A DNA stretch of 14,169 bases. Source: Candidatus Nitrosopolaris rasttigaisensis (GTDB taxonomy: Archaea; Thermoproteota; Nitrososphaeria; Nitrososphaerales; Nitrososphaeraceae). Both the position numbers and the translations under genes were made by a program. This document shows, one piece after another, positions 6,997 through 14,029 of this stretch. The DNA is taken from the NCBI GenBank assembly GCA_933226995.1, contig CAKOFP010000270.1, positions 1-14,169 of the forward strand, in the 5' to 3' direction. The first letter of the stretch is position 1, and each line of letters starts with the position of its first letter. The notes under the pieces were generated by a model, which was not told where the DNA came from, did not search any database, and saw only the letters and a list, made by a program, of their open reading frames with translations.

Positions 6997-7522
6997 TCAG
7001 GGCTTCAGGATTTTGCTTGGTTTGGTTCGGTGTTGTATCATAGTTTCGAACGGGATCGTCTTTTTTTGTAGATTCTTTATATGCTCCTCTTGCATGTTAG
7101 ACGCAGAATATCTTATTTCGCCATTAACAATTTGTACATATAAAGTAAATGTATCAAGGCTAGGCCTCTTAGTGTTCTTAATATCATAAACTTCAAGACC
7201 GAGCCTTTAAATCCGCAATGACAACGCCATGGCAAAGCTTGTGCACACATTATGGCTATGATATTATCCTTCCCAAGTAACGATATCTCATTCATACATT
7301 CTTCAAATGCTTGTGTTCTCATGTATCAGCATGCGCTTGGAATCTCTTCTCCTCTCCTCCACTCGTAAGGGTGTCACCAGAGTCAATCTAAATCTATATC
7401 TGTTTTCGAGATACAGGAAAAGGTCGCACATCCGCGACAGTTGCGGTACAAGTTATACTTAGCAGAGTAGTAAATTCGTTCTATGAACGACTAGAATGGC
7501 CTATGGTCAAGGGCTCTTTCAT
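6997..7522 (-). pseudogene. Decayed DUF488 family gene
   Basis: Reading from ATG 7522, the start MKEPLTIGHSSRS is the DUF488 beginning (GHS near the N-terminus). A TAG at 7481-7483 then stands where the family has Trp or another residue before NEFTTLL. The second hallmark, VADVRPFPVSRK, follows, then two more TAG codons. LTSGGEEKR matches the family's L-GG segment. Losing a single T near 7326 (HAD|YMRTQAFEE) shifts the frame into MRTQAFEECMNEISLLGK and IIAIMCAQALPWRCH, the strongly conserved C-x-E/Q-A-x-x-W-R-C-H motif (WRCH codons 7229-7218). After a probable deletion there, another frame gives the C-terminus GLEVYDIKNTKRPSLDTF, ending at TGA 6999-6997. Every block of a full-length DUF488 protein is present in order, so this is a recently inactivated full gene and not a fragment. 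The biochemical role of the family is unknown. Confidence 0.88.
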
Positions 7523-7534
7523 TCCAACTCATTG

Positions 7535-8005
7535 TCATCTATTGAACAGCTTTACAACCTTCATAACAATAACGTTGATTACCACATAAAAAACAGCAGA
7601 TGCAATTAAAGAGCTAAACATTGATGCCTGATACGGCTGTATTCCGACCTGGAGTAGCTGATAATTAAAAGATATTTTGATAACAGAATACACTATTTCG
7701 GCAACAGAAAAGGAAGCAATAAGTTTCTTGATATCCAGGACTATCACCTTACGATTTCTAGTTCCTGTCAGAGGATCTACATACCGATACCGATTATCCA
7801 GATAAAATAAGAGCGCAAAAATTGGTAAGTAAACACTATATTCTGTGGTCAAACCAACTATTGAATTTATTATACTACTTTTGTTATATGTCAAATAAGA
7901 GGCTTGAGTAACATAAGCAGCCGCAAGAAATGCACAGATTCCAGCGATAAATATACTCTTATTAAAGAGGATATAGTCTCGGTACTTGCGGTATAAATTT
8001 TGCAT
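7535..8005 (-). CDS. Four-helix membrane protein
   Basis: From ATG 8005 this is a 156-residue integral membrane protein. Helices lie at about residues 17-37 (KSIFIAGICAFLAAAYV), 47-69, 95-112 and 126-148 (ASAVFYVVINVIVMKV). The loop between helices 2 and 3 carries the charged DNRYRYVDPLTGTRNRK. A TTG at 8092 in frame would add 29 residues, but a TATA-like box at 8101-8094 on this strand would put the transcription start inside that extension, so ATG 8005 is preferred. I believe similar proteins occur widely in ammonia-oxidising archaea as hypothetical proteins; no function is known. Its stop is 12 bases before the start of the dead DUF488 gene on the same strand, so the two may once have been cotranscribed. 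Confidence 0.75.
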   Translation of the reverse strand: MQNLYRKYRDYILFNKSIFIAGICAFLAAAYVTQASYLTYNKSSIINSIVGLTTEYSVYLPIFALLFYLDNRYRYVDPLTGTRNRKVIVLDIKKLIASFSVAEIVYSVIKISFNYQLLQVGIQPYQASMFSSLIASAVFYVVINVIVMKVVKLFNR

Positions 8006-8093
8006 ATTACTATTAATCGTTCTATTACCTCTCTTCCATATTTTTAAAATGCTTATTGGGTTTACTCTGAGGCTTGGTACACCAAGAACCAAA

Positions 8094-8101
8094 TATATAA
8101 A
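8094..8101 (-). promoter_or_regulatory. TATA-like box A
   Basis: Read on the minus strand this is TTTATATA, the archaeal box A consensus. Initiation about 25 bases downstream would be near 8070, giving a leader of about 65 bases to ATG 8005 of the membrane protein. Prediction from consensus and position only. Confidence 0.45.
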
Positions 8102-8203
8102 ATGTAAGAATCAATCAGTTTGGCTAGCCGCGGCAAGCAAATTTGTAGCAATACGATAGTTGAATTTGTGTATCTATTACTCAAGTGAATTGAAAAGCAT
8201 GCG

Positions 8204-8607
8204 ATGGTTACGAAGGCAGTTGAACGTATCATAAAAGTATGGTGCGATGCTTCAGGTGTTGACTTCATACGTGCTCTTAAATTAGAAATCAGAGAAGACC
8301 CAGAATATCATCTTGTATTTGAACGTGCTAAATACGACAAGATACGAGATCCTTTTGATTTGATGGTTGTTTGTCCTATATCATTTAGTACAGACCATAA
8401 GCAGATGATGTCTCATTGTAAGGCTCTCATGTCAGATAGAATTGTAGCAATTGATAAAAGATTTCATCACATATAACTGCAATTTCTAGTGCGATTGACC
8501 ACGATAATAGTTATCAAAAGCATTCTAGTTCTTGCTTATTTACAGACTCATTTGACAGTTGGCGTTTAAGTATTAATCCGAAAATGTATGAATTTGGAGC
8601 TAGATAA
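8204..8607 (+). pseudogene. Relic of a terminase-like nuclease domain
   Basis: Positions 8204-8476 encode 90 residues: VWCDASGVDFIRALKLEI (a strand ending in Asp, then a helix), DPFDLMVVCPISFSTDHKQM and SHCKALMSDRIVAIDKRFHH. From memory this matches the C-terminal RNase H-like nuclease part of thaumarchaeal terminase-large-subunit proteins, with the PxxFSxxHKxMLxH and AIDxxFxKLI signatures. The expected continuation is not in this frame, but the next frame from 8473 gives ITAISSAIDHDNSYQ and FTDSFDSWRLSINPKMYEF, matching the usual ITALRTA and D-x-FRL ending, up to TAA 8605-8607. A frameshift near 8465-8475 therefore breaks the gene, and the N-terminal ATPase half is missing. The frame upstream of ATG 8204 hits TGA at 8186. 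This is a remnant of a provirus or related element. Family call from memory, moderate confidence. Confidence 0.55.
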
Positions 8608-8739
8608 TAATAATGAAAGACTATTAGACCTCATGCTAAAGTAAACCACACATCTTCTACAATATTTCTTACCGGCCCCATAACTCTCACCAACAATAAT
8701 TTTGGAATATAGCCTTTCGCATAGATTTCTACAAACCAT
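8566..8739 (-). pseudogene. Cys-rich small zinc-binding protein, truncated copy
   Basis: ATG 8739 opens a 57-residue reading: MVCRNLCERLYSKIIVGESY, then GAGKKYCRRCVVYF. The pattern C3-x3-C7 ... G-x-KK-x-C27-x2-C30 is that of a small thaumarchaeal Cys-rich protein which normally continues with a C-P-C-C-x-x-x-LR block. Here that block is missing: after VVYF comes SMRSNS and an unrelated tail, as if about ten to fifteen residues were deleted or the end replaced. A second copy lies at 12479-12655. Four cysteines remain, so a zinc site may survive and the short protein could still be made. It overlaps the 3' tail of the terminase-like relic on the opposite strand by 42 bases. The gap from 8740 to 8883 holds nothing I recognise. 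Confidence 0.5.
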
Positions 8740-8883
8740 AAGAACCTTTAAGAAATGACTTGATTGCTAAAAGGGTTGTAGCTACTACAAGAGAGTGGGG
8801 GAGAAGCTGACATTAACAATTTTTTCAAACTCAGAGTGCGGCTAAGTTAAGAACCACTTTCCTCTTATAAGCAGTCGTATTTT

Positions 8884-9849
8884 TTACATATAGCTTAGTA
8901 ATATAGCTTGTTCTCCGCCAGGGTAAGCAGATGGATTCTTATTCGAATTTAGACGTACATTTCTAATTAAATCTGGAAAATCAAATATCATTCCTTTCTC
9001 CAACACTTTTTCTTTTAGCCTCTGAAGCACGCTGGTTTCATAGGATTTGTTTGCTCCAACATTGAACCACGGTTTTAATGGTTCTTTAAATTGATAAATG
9101 ACGTTTTTGTATTGGTCAATTCCGTTTTCAATATGGAGTAATTCTAGAATTATTTTCACTCTCTCCCATATATCAGATCTTAACCTCAAAAGCGCACCAA
9201 AAACATATGCAACCCCGGCATCGTAGCAACTATCTACTATTTCCTGGACATGATCTGGACTATCACTGATGAATGGAAGGATAGGATCAATGCTTACACC
9301 ACAACATACGCCTGCATCCGCAAATTTCTTTATTACCTTAAACATAGAATGCGCTGGAGGGGTCCCTGGCTCTATTACACGTCTAATTTTTTCATCGGTC
9401 GTAGTTATAGACCACACTAAGAAGCAATCATCTTTGTATTTCTGATGGAGCTGGAGGTCTCTTTCTATAATTTTTGACTTTGTAAAGACATAGTATGGAA
9501 CATTATACTTCTGTAGTATTTCAATACATTTTCTTGTTAAACCATACTTTAGTTCTGCGGGTTGGTATGCATCAGTAGCAGATGAAACCATTACTGGTTC
9601 AATAGTGTCCGATTTCCAAGATTTTAACTGGCTTTCTAGTACTTCAGGCGCGTTACTTTTCGCATAAATTTTGTCATAGAATTCTGGAGACCATTCATAC
9701 GTTGCATAACAATACCCACATCTATGCTGGCATCCTTGATATGGATTAATAGTAAGTCCTCTATGCCCTTTAACTATGAAAGGATGAACGATAGACTTGG
9801 AGTTTTTTGTTTCGAAGACCGGTGAATCCTTGGAATGCCACGTGTTCAT
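8884..9849 (-). CDS. Radical SAM protein, spore photoproduct lyase-like
   Basis: A 321-residue radical SAM enzyme from ATG 9849. The [4Fe-4S] motif is GC-QHR-C-GY-C-YA (Cys 40, 44, 47), preceded by HPFIVKGHRGLTINPYQG, which is typical of the SPL-family group found in archaea and actinobacteria. Further family marks are VSSATDAYQPAE about 88-99, the strand YYVFTKS about 119-125, WSITTTDEKIRRVIEPGTP about 146-164, and GVSIDPILPFISD about 184-196. The exact substrate of this group is not established; DNA or nucleic-acid repair is the common guess. A GTG at 9939 would add 30 residues (a Pro/Ser-rich start followed by a hydrophobic stretch) that the family lacks, and it would place a strong dyad inside the coding region, so ATG 9849 is preferred. 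It is a single gene with no clear partner nearby. Confidence 0.88.
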   Translation of the reverse strand: MNTWHSKDSPVFETKNSKSIVHPFIVKGHRGLTINPYQGCQHRCGYCYATYEWSPEFYDKIYAKSNAPEVLESQLKSWKSDTIEPVMVSSATDAYQPAELKYGLTRKCIEILQKYNVPYYVFTKSKIIERDLQLHQKYKDDCFLVWSITTTDEKIRRVIEPGTPPAHSMFKVIKKFADAGVCCGVSIDPILPFISDSPDHVQEIVDSCYDAGVAYVFGALLRLRSDIWERVKIILELLHIENGIDQYKNVIYQFKEPLKPWFNVGANKSYETSVLQRLKEKVLEKGMIFDFPDLIRNVRLNSNKNPSAYPGGEQAILLSYM

Positions 9850-9859
9850 GACGATGCCA

Positions 9860-9885
9860 TTAATTATTGACGTAGCAATAATTAA
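9860..9885. promoter_or_regulatory. 10-bp perfect dyad upstream of the radical SAM gene
   Basis: TTAATTATTG at 9860-9869 and CAATAATTAA at 9876-9885 are perfect inverse complements around the six bases ACGTAG. The dyad ends 11 bases before ATG 9849. Its place and symmetry suit an operator for a dimeric regulator, or a hairpin in the leader. The AT content lowers significance somewhat, but a 20-base perfect match with a short spacer is unlikely by chance. Confidence 0.55.
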
Positions 9886-10221
9886 GAATTGAAACCTCTT
9901 AGAGGGAGAGGGGGGAGGGGCTTCTGCGACAGATGTCACTCAGAATGATCTATTGGATCAAGGGTAAAGAAATTGACCTTAGGGGGTAAGATTGATTGAG
10001 CGCACACCTAAATAAGTTTCCCTCACCGTCGAAGTTTTATGAATTTTCAAGATAATTGATACTTGCGCATGCACCAAACCAAGAAAGCAGGTGAGAGAGT
10101 AGCTGAGTTTAGATAAGCATAAGCATAAAATCTGTAAATTAGTTTCAGGCATAAAGCTAATAGTGATTTGCAACGTGTAGGTTGGGAGACATAAAGTTGC
10201 ATTCAATCTAAAAATTTGATT
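9886..10221. other. Gap without a recognisable gene
   Basis: It contains a purine-rich block (GGGAGAGGGGGGAGGGG within 9904-9920) that would be in the upstream region or the disfavoured N-terminal extension of the radical SAM gene. The rest is AT-rich. A 75-residue minus-strand reading (10206-9979) has a composition unlike a protein and no start context, and I do not call it. Confidence 0.5.
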
Positions 10222-11097
10222 TCATTTTTTGATACTCTTTCCAACTACCAGCAGCGTGTTCGCCACTTCGCCAAGGATAGTAACAACCTGTCCTGTTAGT
10301 TCTTTCGTCATTCTCTTAGTATTAATATAAGAGTCGGTTTCCTTCGTTTTCTGATTCTTCACTTTCTCTATATCAAAATATGTAACGACTCCTTCTTCTC
10401 CCTGCATCAATTTATTGTGATCAATCGATACTGGCGAAATTTGACATAATTCCATGAGCAAATCGTTTAGTTCTGAAAACAGCCGCTCTTTCGTATGACG
10501 CATTTCTTTGAATCCCGAAAATTCATTTTCTAGTGCTGTTGTTTTTTTTTCCAAATCTGCGACAAGGCTTTCATCCTCAAATAGTTTTTCAAGCAACTCT
10601 TCAAATCCCATTTGCGCAAATCCAATACTTTCCAACTCCTTCTGCACTATATGGTCTCCTTTGCTAGCCATGGATTTGAAGGTGTTTCCACCCTCACCAG
10701 CGATCTGAGCTAACTCCTTTTGGATCTCAATAATACGCTTATCTACTCTGTAATAAGGCAATGCATGAAATTGAATTCCAAAATAGCCAGACATTCTGTA
10801 TCGGCCGACTTCCTGTGTGAACTGACAATACAACCTGTGTAGGTCCTCGGTCTGCGAGTTGGATATGCCTGTTGTAACCCACCATTTTAGTGAGTCAATC
10901 AATTGTTGATAAAAAACTATAACCCTTTGTGATTCAAAGCAATCAATTTGAGCTACGCTGCCGTCTCCCAACATTGCATTAACTTTCTTCATTTCGATTT
11001 GAGGCTTTATTGCTAAAAGATAGTTGTCTTTTACGATCTCAAAGGCAGAATTAACTTCTGTGGCAAAATAGTCATCTTCCTTGATGGGTAATCGCAT
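10222..11097 (-). CDS. Helical protein of unknown function
   Basis: A 291-residue soluble protein from ATG 11097. I do not recognise it. The N-terminal half (residues 1-115) is mixed, with the distinctive NAMLGDGSVAQIDCFESQR at 40-58 and an aromatic run FYQQLIDSLKWW at 62-73. Residues about 118-215 are long charged helices with coiled-coil-like spacing (KRIIEIQKELAQIAGEGG; FEELLEKLFEDESLVADLEK; FKEMRHTKERLFSELNDLL). A short strand region VVTYFDIEKVK at 237-247 precedes a C-terminal amphipathic helix TGQVVTILGEVANTLLVVGK (268-287). There is no signal peptide or clear membrane segment. The shape would suit a structural or scaffold protein or a partner of a membrane or filament complex, but this is only shape. 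It is transcribed away from the flavoprotein gene. Confidence 0.7.
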   Translation of the reverse strand: MRLPIKEDDYFATEVNSAFEIVKDNYLLAIKPQIEMKKVNAMLGDGSVAQIDCFESQRVIVFYQQLIDSLKWWVTTGISNSQTEDLHRLYCQFTQEVGRYRMSGYFGIQFHALPYYRVDKRIIEIQKELAQIAGEGGNTFKSMASKGDHIVQKELESIGFAQMGFEELLEKLFEDESLVADLEKKTTALENEFSGFKEMRHTKERLFSELNDLLMELCQISPVSIDHNKLMQGEEGVVTYFDIEKVKNQKTKETDSYINTKRMTKELTGQVVTILGEVANTLLVVGKSIKK

Positions 11098-11135
11098 GAT
11101 TAGTTTTGTAATTACGAGTTAGATAAAGATTGGCT

Positions 11136-11149
11136 AGGCAAAATTGCCT
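11136..11149. promoter_or_regulatory. AGGCAA/TTGCCT dyad upstream of the unknown helical protein
   Basis: AGGCAA at 11136-11141 faces TTGCCT at 11144-11149 across two bases; the flanks (CT before, TAG after) nearly extend it. It lies 39-52 bases before ATG 11097 and could be an operator or leader element. The whole gap 11098-11428 holds no gene that I can support. An in-frame ATG at 11309 would extend the plus-strand flavoprotein by 40 residues, but these look non-coding. Confidence 0.35.
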
Positions 11150-11177
11150 TAGATAAAAAAATCAAATCTTGCGTATA

Positions 11178-11187
11178 TCTATAAAAG
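11178..11187 (-). promoter_or_regulatory. TATA-like box
   Basis: On the minus strand this reads ACTTTTATAG-A, close to the archaeal box A. Initiation about 25 bases on (near 11155) would give a leader of about 58 bases to ATG 11097 and put the AGGCAA dyad just after the start site. Prediction only. Confidence 0.35.
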
Positions 11188-11428
11188 TAGGTCATGTCAA
11201 CTTGCATTCTGTGGAGAAATAATACTATTGAAAAATCCCCCGAGGTAGTGTCACATATAATAATGGGAAGTATTGGCAAACCCGAAGAACCGTAACACCT
11301 AAGGGCTGATGCAGGAACGCTCGTTGCTCGAAGTCAAGACAGAGTGTAATACTTCAAAAAATAAAACGCTTGTTTACGAAGGGAATTGCAATGTTTTTAT
11401 TGAACATTACTGCCGAGTAGGATTGCGT

Positions 11429-12460
11429 ATGAAAATCGCTGTGGTTGGAATAGGCGTAGCCGGTGCTTATCTTATGAATAGACTAAGCGATGCTCATGAT
11501 ATCTATGTGACCGGTTTTGAGAGAATGCCAGAAACAGATCATGACGCTGTTTGCGCATGGGCGACATCCAAAAACGTAATGTCAGGTTTAGCGAAAAATT
11601 GCGGTCTGAATTTTGAGGATTATATTATGCACGACGGAAAACATATGACGGTTGACATTGGAGACGGCAGGGATAAAAGCATTGATATCCGCTTAAAGGG
11701 AATGGTTAACTATGACAAGCTAAGGCTAATTAAAGATATGATAAGGGGAACAAAAGTCGAGTTTGGCAGAGCTCCACGGAAGGAGAATCTTGAACCGGAT
11801 TTTGATATGATAGTCGATTCTACGGGATTCCATCGAAACTACCTTCCAAAGTTAAGAAATGAAATGTGGATCCCTTGTGTTCAATACAAGGTAAAGTACA
11901 AGGTCGATAAGACTCCTTATGACGATTTTTACCTGAAGGCATTCCCTTCAATGACTGGTTATTTCTGGTATTTTCCCCTTGGTAATGGCTATGCACATAT
12001 AGGAGCCGGAGACTTTGAAAGAAAACATAATAACGAGTTTGTTGAACAATTTTTAAAAAAATACGAATGTGAAATAATAAAAAAGGTCGGCCGGCCGGTA
12101 AGAATTAGTCCGCCATTATACTGTGAGCCGTTTACAGATGGTAGGAAGTCAGTTGGAGTAGGTGAATCCATAGGCACGGTTTATTCACTACTTGGTGAGG
12201 GAATAGTTCCTGCAACGTGGTGTGCAGAATTGTTGATTAAGAATCTGTTTGATCTGAAAATATATCGAGAACGTGTTATGAAGAAGTTCGAAATCTATGT
12301 ATTGGTCTATAAATTTATCCAACTCAAAATAACAAGGAAATTCAGTTTTGTGAAGCACTGGAGTGACCTATTAAGGATATACAAGCATATGAAAAATGAA
12401 GAGGATCGTTATGGAATGGAGATTAGAATCGCAGATATGATGAAAATTTCTAAAATTTGA
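11429..12460 (+). CDS. FAD-dependent geranylgeranyl reductase-like oxidoreductase
   Basis: A 343-residue flavoprotein from ATG 11429. MKIAVVGIGVAGAYLMNRLS is the N-terminal Rossmann dinucleotide-binding motif (G7-x-G9-x-x-G12). The second FAD contact DFDMIVDSTG lies at 124-133, the family marker GYFWYFPLGNGYAHIGAG at 177-194, and SVGVGESIGTVYSLLGEGIV at 241-260 corresponds to the third FAD motif (usually GDA-G...GEGI), here with Glu in place of the Asp. The C-terminal 80 residues are basic and helical. It belongs to the geranylgeranyl reductase/PHZH-like group, which reduces isoprenoid double bonds in archaeal lipids or quinones; it is shorter than the classical enzyme, and the exact substrate is unknown. 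An in-frame ATG 11309 precedes the Rossmann motif by 40 residues without support. The 3' end runs into the broken Cys-rich gene on the other strand. Confidence 0.8.
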   Translation: MKIAVVGIGVAGAYLMNRLSDAHDIYVTGFERMPETDHDAVCAWATSKNVMSGLAKNCGLNFEDYIMHDGKHMTVDIGDGRDKSIDIRLKGMVNYDKLRLIKDMIRGTKVEFGRAPRKENLEPDFDMIVDSTGFHRNYLPKLRNEMWIPCVQYKVKYKVDKTPYDDFYLKAFPSMTGYFWYFPLGNGYAHIGAGDFERKHNNEFVEQFLKKYECEIIKKVGRPVRISPPLYCEPFTDGRKSVGVGESIGTVYSLLGEGIVPATWCAELLIKNLFDLKIYRERVMKKFEIYVLVYKFIQLKITRKFSFVKHWSDLLRIYKHMKNEEDRYGMEIRIADMMKISKI

Positions 12461-12478
12461 GCTATTGAGGTCATTCGG

Positions 12479-12655
12479 CGTGTCCCAGCCTTTGAGTTTT
12501 TCCTTATCACTTAACTGCATTCGCGAACAAGGACAGAATCGCCACTTTGATAGAAGCAAATCTCACACCTGCTACAATGTTTCTTACCAGCAAAGTAGTG
12601 TACTCCAGAAAAACGTATTTTAGCCTAGTCTTTCACAAATATTTCCACAGACCAT
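12479..12655 (-). pseudogene. Cys-rich small zinc-binding protein, frameshifted copy
   Basis: ATG 12655 starts MVCGNICERLG and meets TAA at 12625-12623. One base of shift later the same protein continues AKIRFSGVHYFAGKKHCSRC and EICFYQS. A second shift then gives KWRFCPCSRMQLSDKEKLKG, the C-P-C-x-x-M-x-L...KEKLK ending typical of the family. Compared with the copy at 8566-8739, both share MVC-x-N-x-CERL, the GKK-x-C-x-x-C core and the spacing between them, while this copy still has the C-terminal block the other lost. Two frameshifts make it non-functional, though the shortest reading (10-11 residues) or internal starts could be translated. The relic's last frame continues antisense into the flavoprotein gene to 12371. 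The rest of the gap to 12769 is probably the promoter region of the dehydratase gene. Confidence 0.7.
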
Positions 12656-12769
12656 CGATATAGTCTCTAAAATTCTCTTCTTAAAACGATTAATACATCT
12701 ACGAGAAAGAAGGAGGGGACGCTGGTAAAGTTTATCATCCATACTTACATGGGTTAAAATGAGAAGGAA

Positions 12770-13651
12770 TTGGCAAAGAGAATAACAGTAACACCTAAAC
12801 TTGTAAAGGACCTTATCGTCCCTAGAATAGCAACTTCTCGCAAGGGTGATAACGGTATAGTGTTAGTCGTAGGTGGAAGCAGGATCTATCATGGAGCCCC
12901 GATACTTGCATCGATAGCTGCTCTAAGATCTGGTACCGATCTTGTATTTACGGCCGTACCAAAGTCCAATATTATGGCTGTGAGAGCTTACTCTCCAGAC
13001 ATCATCGCTCTGCCTCTGCCCGATGATAAGCTAACCGCAGGATTAGTAAATAGACTTATGGCAATGCTCCCTAAGAAGCCTCACGCTGCGGCTATTGGCA
13101 TGGGGCTGAGTATCGCCAAGCCCGAAGCGCTCGTTTCACTGATCAGACAACTTAGAAATGCAGAGATTAAATTGCTGCTGGACGCCTCGGCTCTAATTCC
13201 AGAGATACTCCGAGAAATTGCGGGAACTGGCACCATTGTCACCCCTCACGCAGGCGAGTATAATCGGCTTTTTGAAAAGCATCCTGGTACAAATGAAGAT
13301 GTACAAACGTCAACTGTTCAGACGGCTGCAAAAGAATATGGAATTACAATAGTACTCAAAGGATCAGTTAATATAATCTCTGATGGTGTCGGCGAACATA
13401 CTGCTGTAATTAAAAGAAGTACTCCAGCAATGACGGTTGGAGGGATGGGTGATATTCTTTCAGGTTTGACAGTGGGTTTACTTACCAAGTATAGCTCATT
13501 CAATGCTTCTATTCTTGGCGTTTTTCTGAATGGAGTAGCTGCGAGTCTGGCGTATGAGCGAGTAGGCTTGCACATGGTGGCAACTGATGTAATAGAAGAT
13601 TTGGCGAATGCTATGAAACCATTTGATCTAATCAGGGATCAGGATGAATAG
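12770..13651 (+). CDS. nnrD: ADP/ATP-dependent NAD(P)H-hydrate dehydratase
   Basis: Converts damaged NAD(P)H hydrate back to NAD(P)H using ADP (or ATP in some lineages); a ribokinase-like metabolite-repair enzyme of the cytoplasm. It has 293 residues from TTG 12770 and is a full YjeF C-terminal domain: N-terminal VTPKLVKDLIVPR, the nucleotide-fold opening KGDNGIVLVVGGSRIYHGAP (25-44), AIGMGL (108-113), LLLDASAL (135-142), TIVTPHAGEYNRL (155-167), IVLKGSVNII (194-203) and the active-site loop STPAMTVGGMGDILSGLT (217-234) with catalytic Asp 228. The loop has GGMGD where bacteria usually have GGTGD or GTGD. The YjeF N-terminal epimerase domain (NnrE) is not fused and not in this window. An out-of-frame ATG lies at 12759; TTG 12770 starts where the family normally starts. 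Confidence 0.92.
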   Translation: MAKRITVTPKLVKDLIVPRIATSRKGDNGIVLVVGGSRIYHGAPILASIAALRSGTDLVFTAVPKSNIMAVRAYSPDIIALPLPDDKLTAGLVNRLMAMLPKKPHAAAIGMGLSIAKPEALVSLIRQLRNAEIKLLLDASALIPEILREIAGTGTIVTPHAGEYNRLFEKHPGTNEDVQTSTVQTAAKEYGITIVLKGSVNIISDGVGEHTAVIKRSTPAMTVGGMGDILSGLTVGLLTKYSSFNASILGVFLNGVAASLAYERVGLHMVATDVIEDLANAMKPFDLIRDQDE

Positions 13652-14029
13652 TTATGCATGTTCAGCAGTCATTATCAAGCAGGTATCTCCTCTGATAAAG
13701 AGCTAGTCCATCCAGATCTTCCTTGGCAGGAGGTAAGACCTCTGCGTGGTTTGAACAATCCAATTCATTTGCATGCTAGTTATGATATCTAGCTAATCAT
13801 ATTCATTAGGATTAGCAAGTTTGAATTACAGTGGACGCTCTCGTTGGATTGGGATTCGGAACAACAAGATTCCAAGATTCACCGGAAATTGAACCATTAA
13901 TTAACATATATACGTGGAAATTCAAAATATTTTTAATATTTCAATTTAGTATTAAAATGTGAACACAACCACAATGCATGGGTATACCATTCAAAAATCT
14001 TATTAGTTGCACCTCTTCTAAGATTACCT
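13652..14029. other. Gap with one doubtful short ORF
   Basis: Six bases after the dehydratase stop, ATG 13658 opens a 44-residue plus-strand reading to TAG 13790-13792 containing KELVHPDLPWQEVRPLRG. Its composition is plausible for a protein, but it has no recognisable family and may be a relic or chance. The rest is AT-rich and includes a 7-bp dyad AAATATT/AATATTT at 13925-13941. It probably holds the promoter of the gene starting at 14030, though I see no clear TATA box at the expected distance. Confidence 0.3.

Noticed and set aside
9979..10206. 75-residue minus-strand reading
   Set aside because: Composition is unlike a protein, start context is absent and no motif is seen; treated as chance in a gap.
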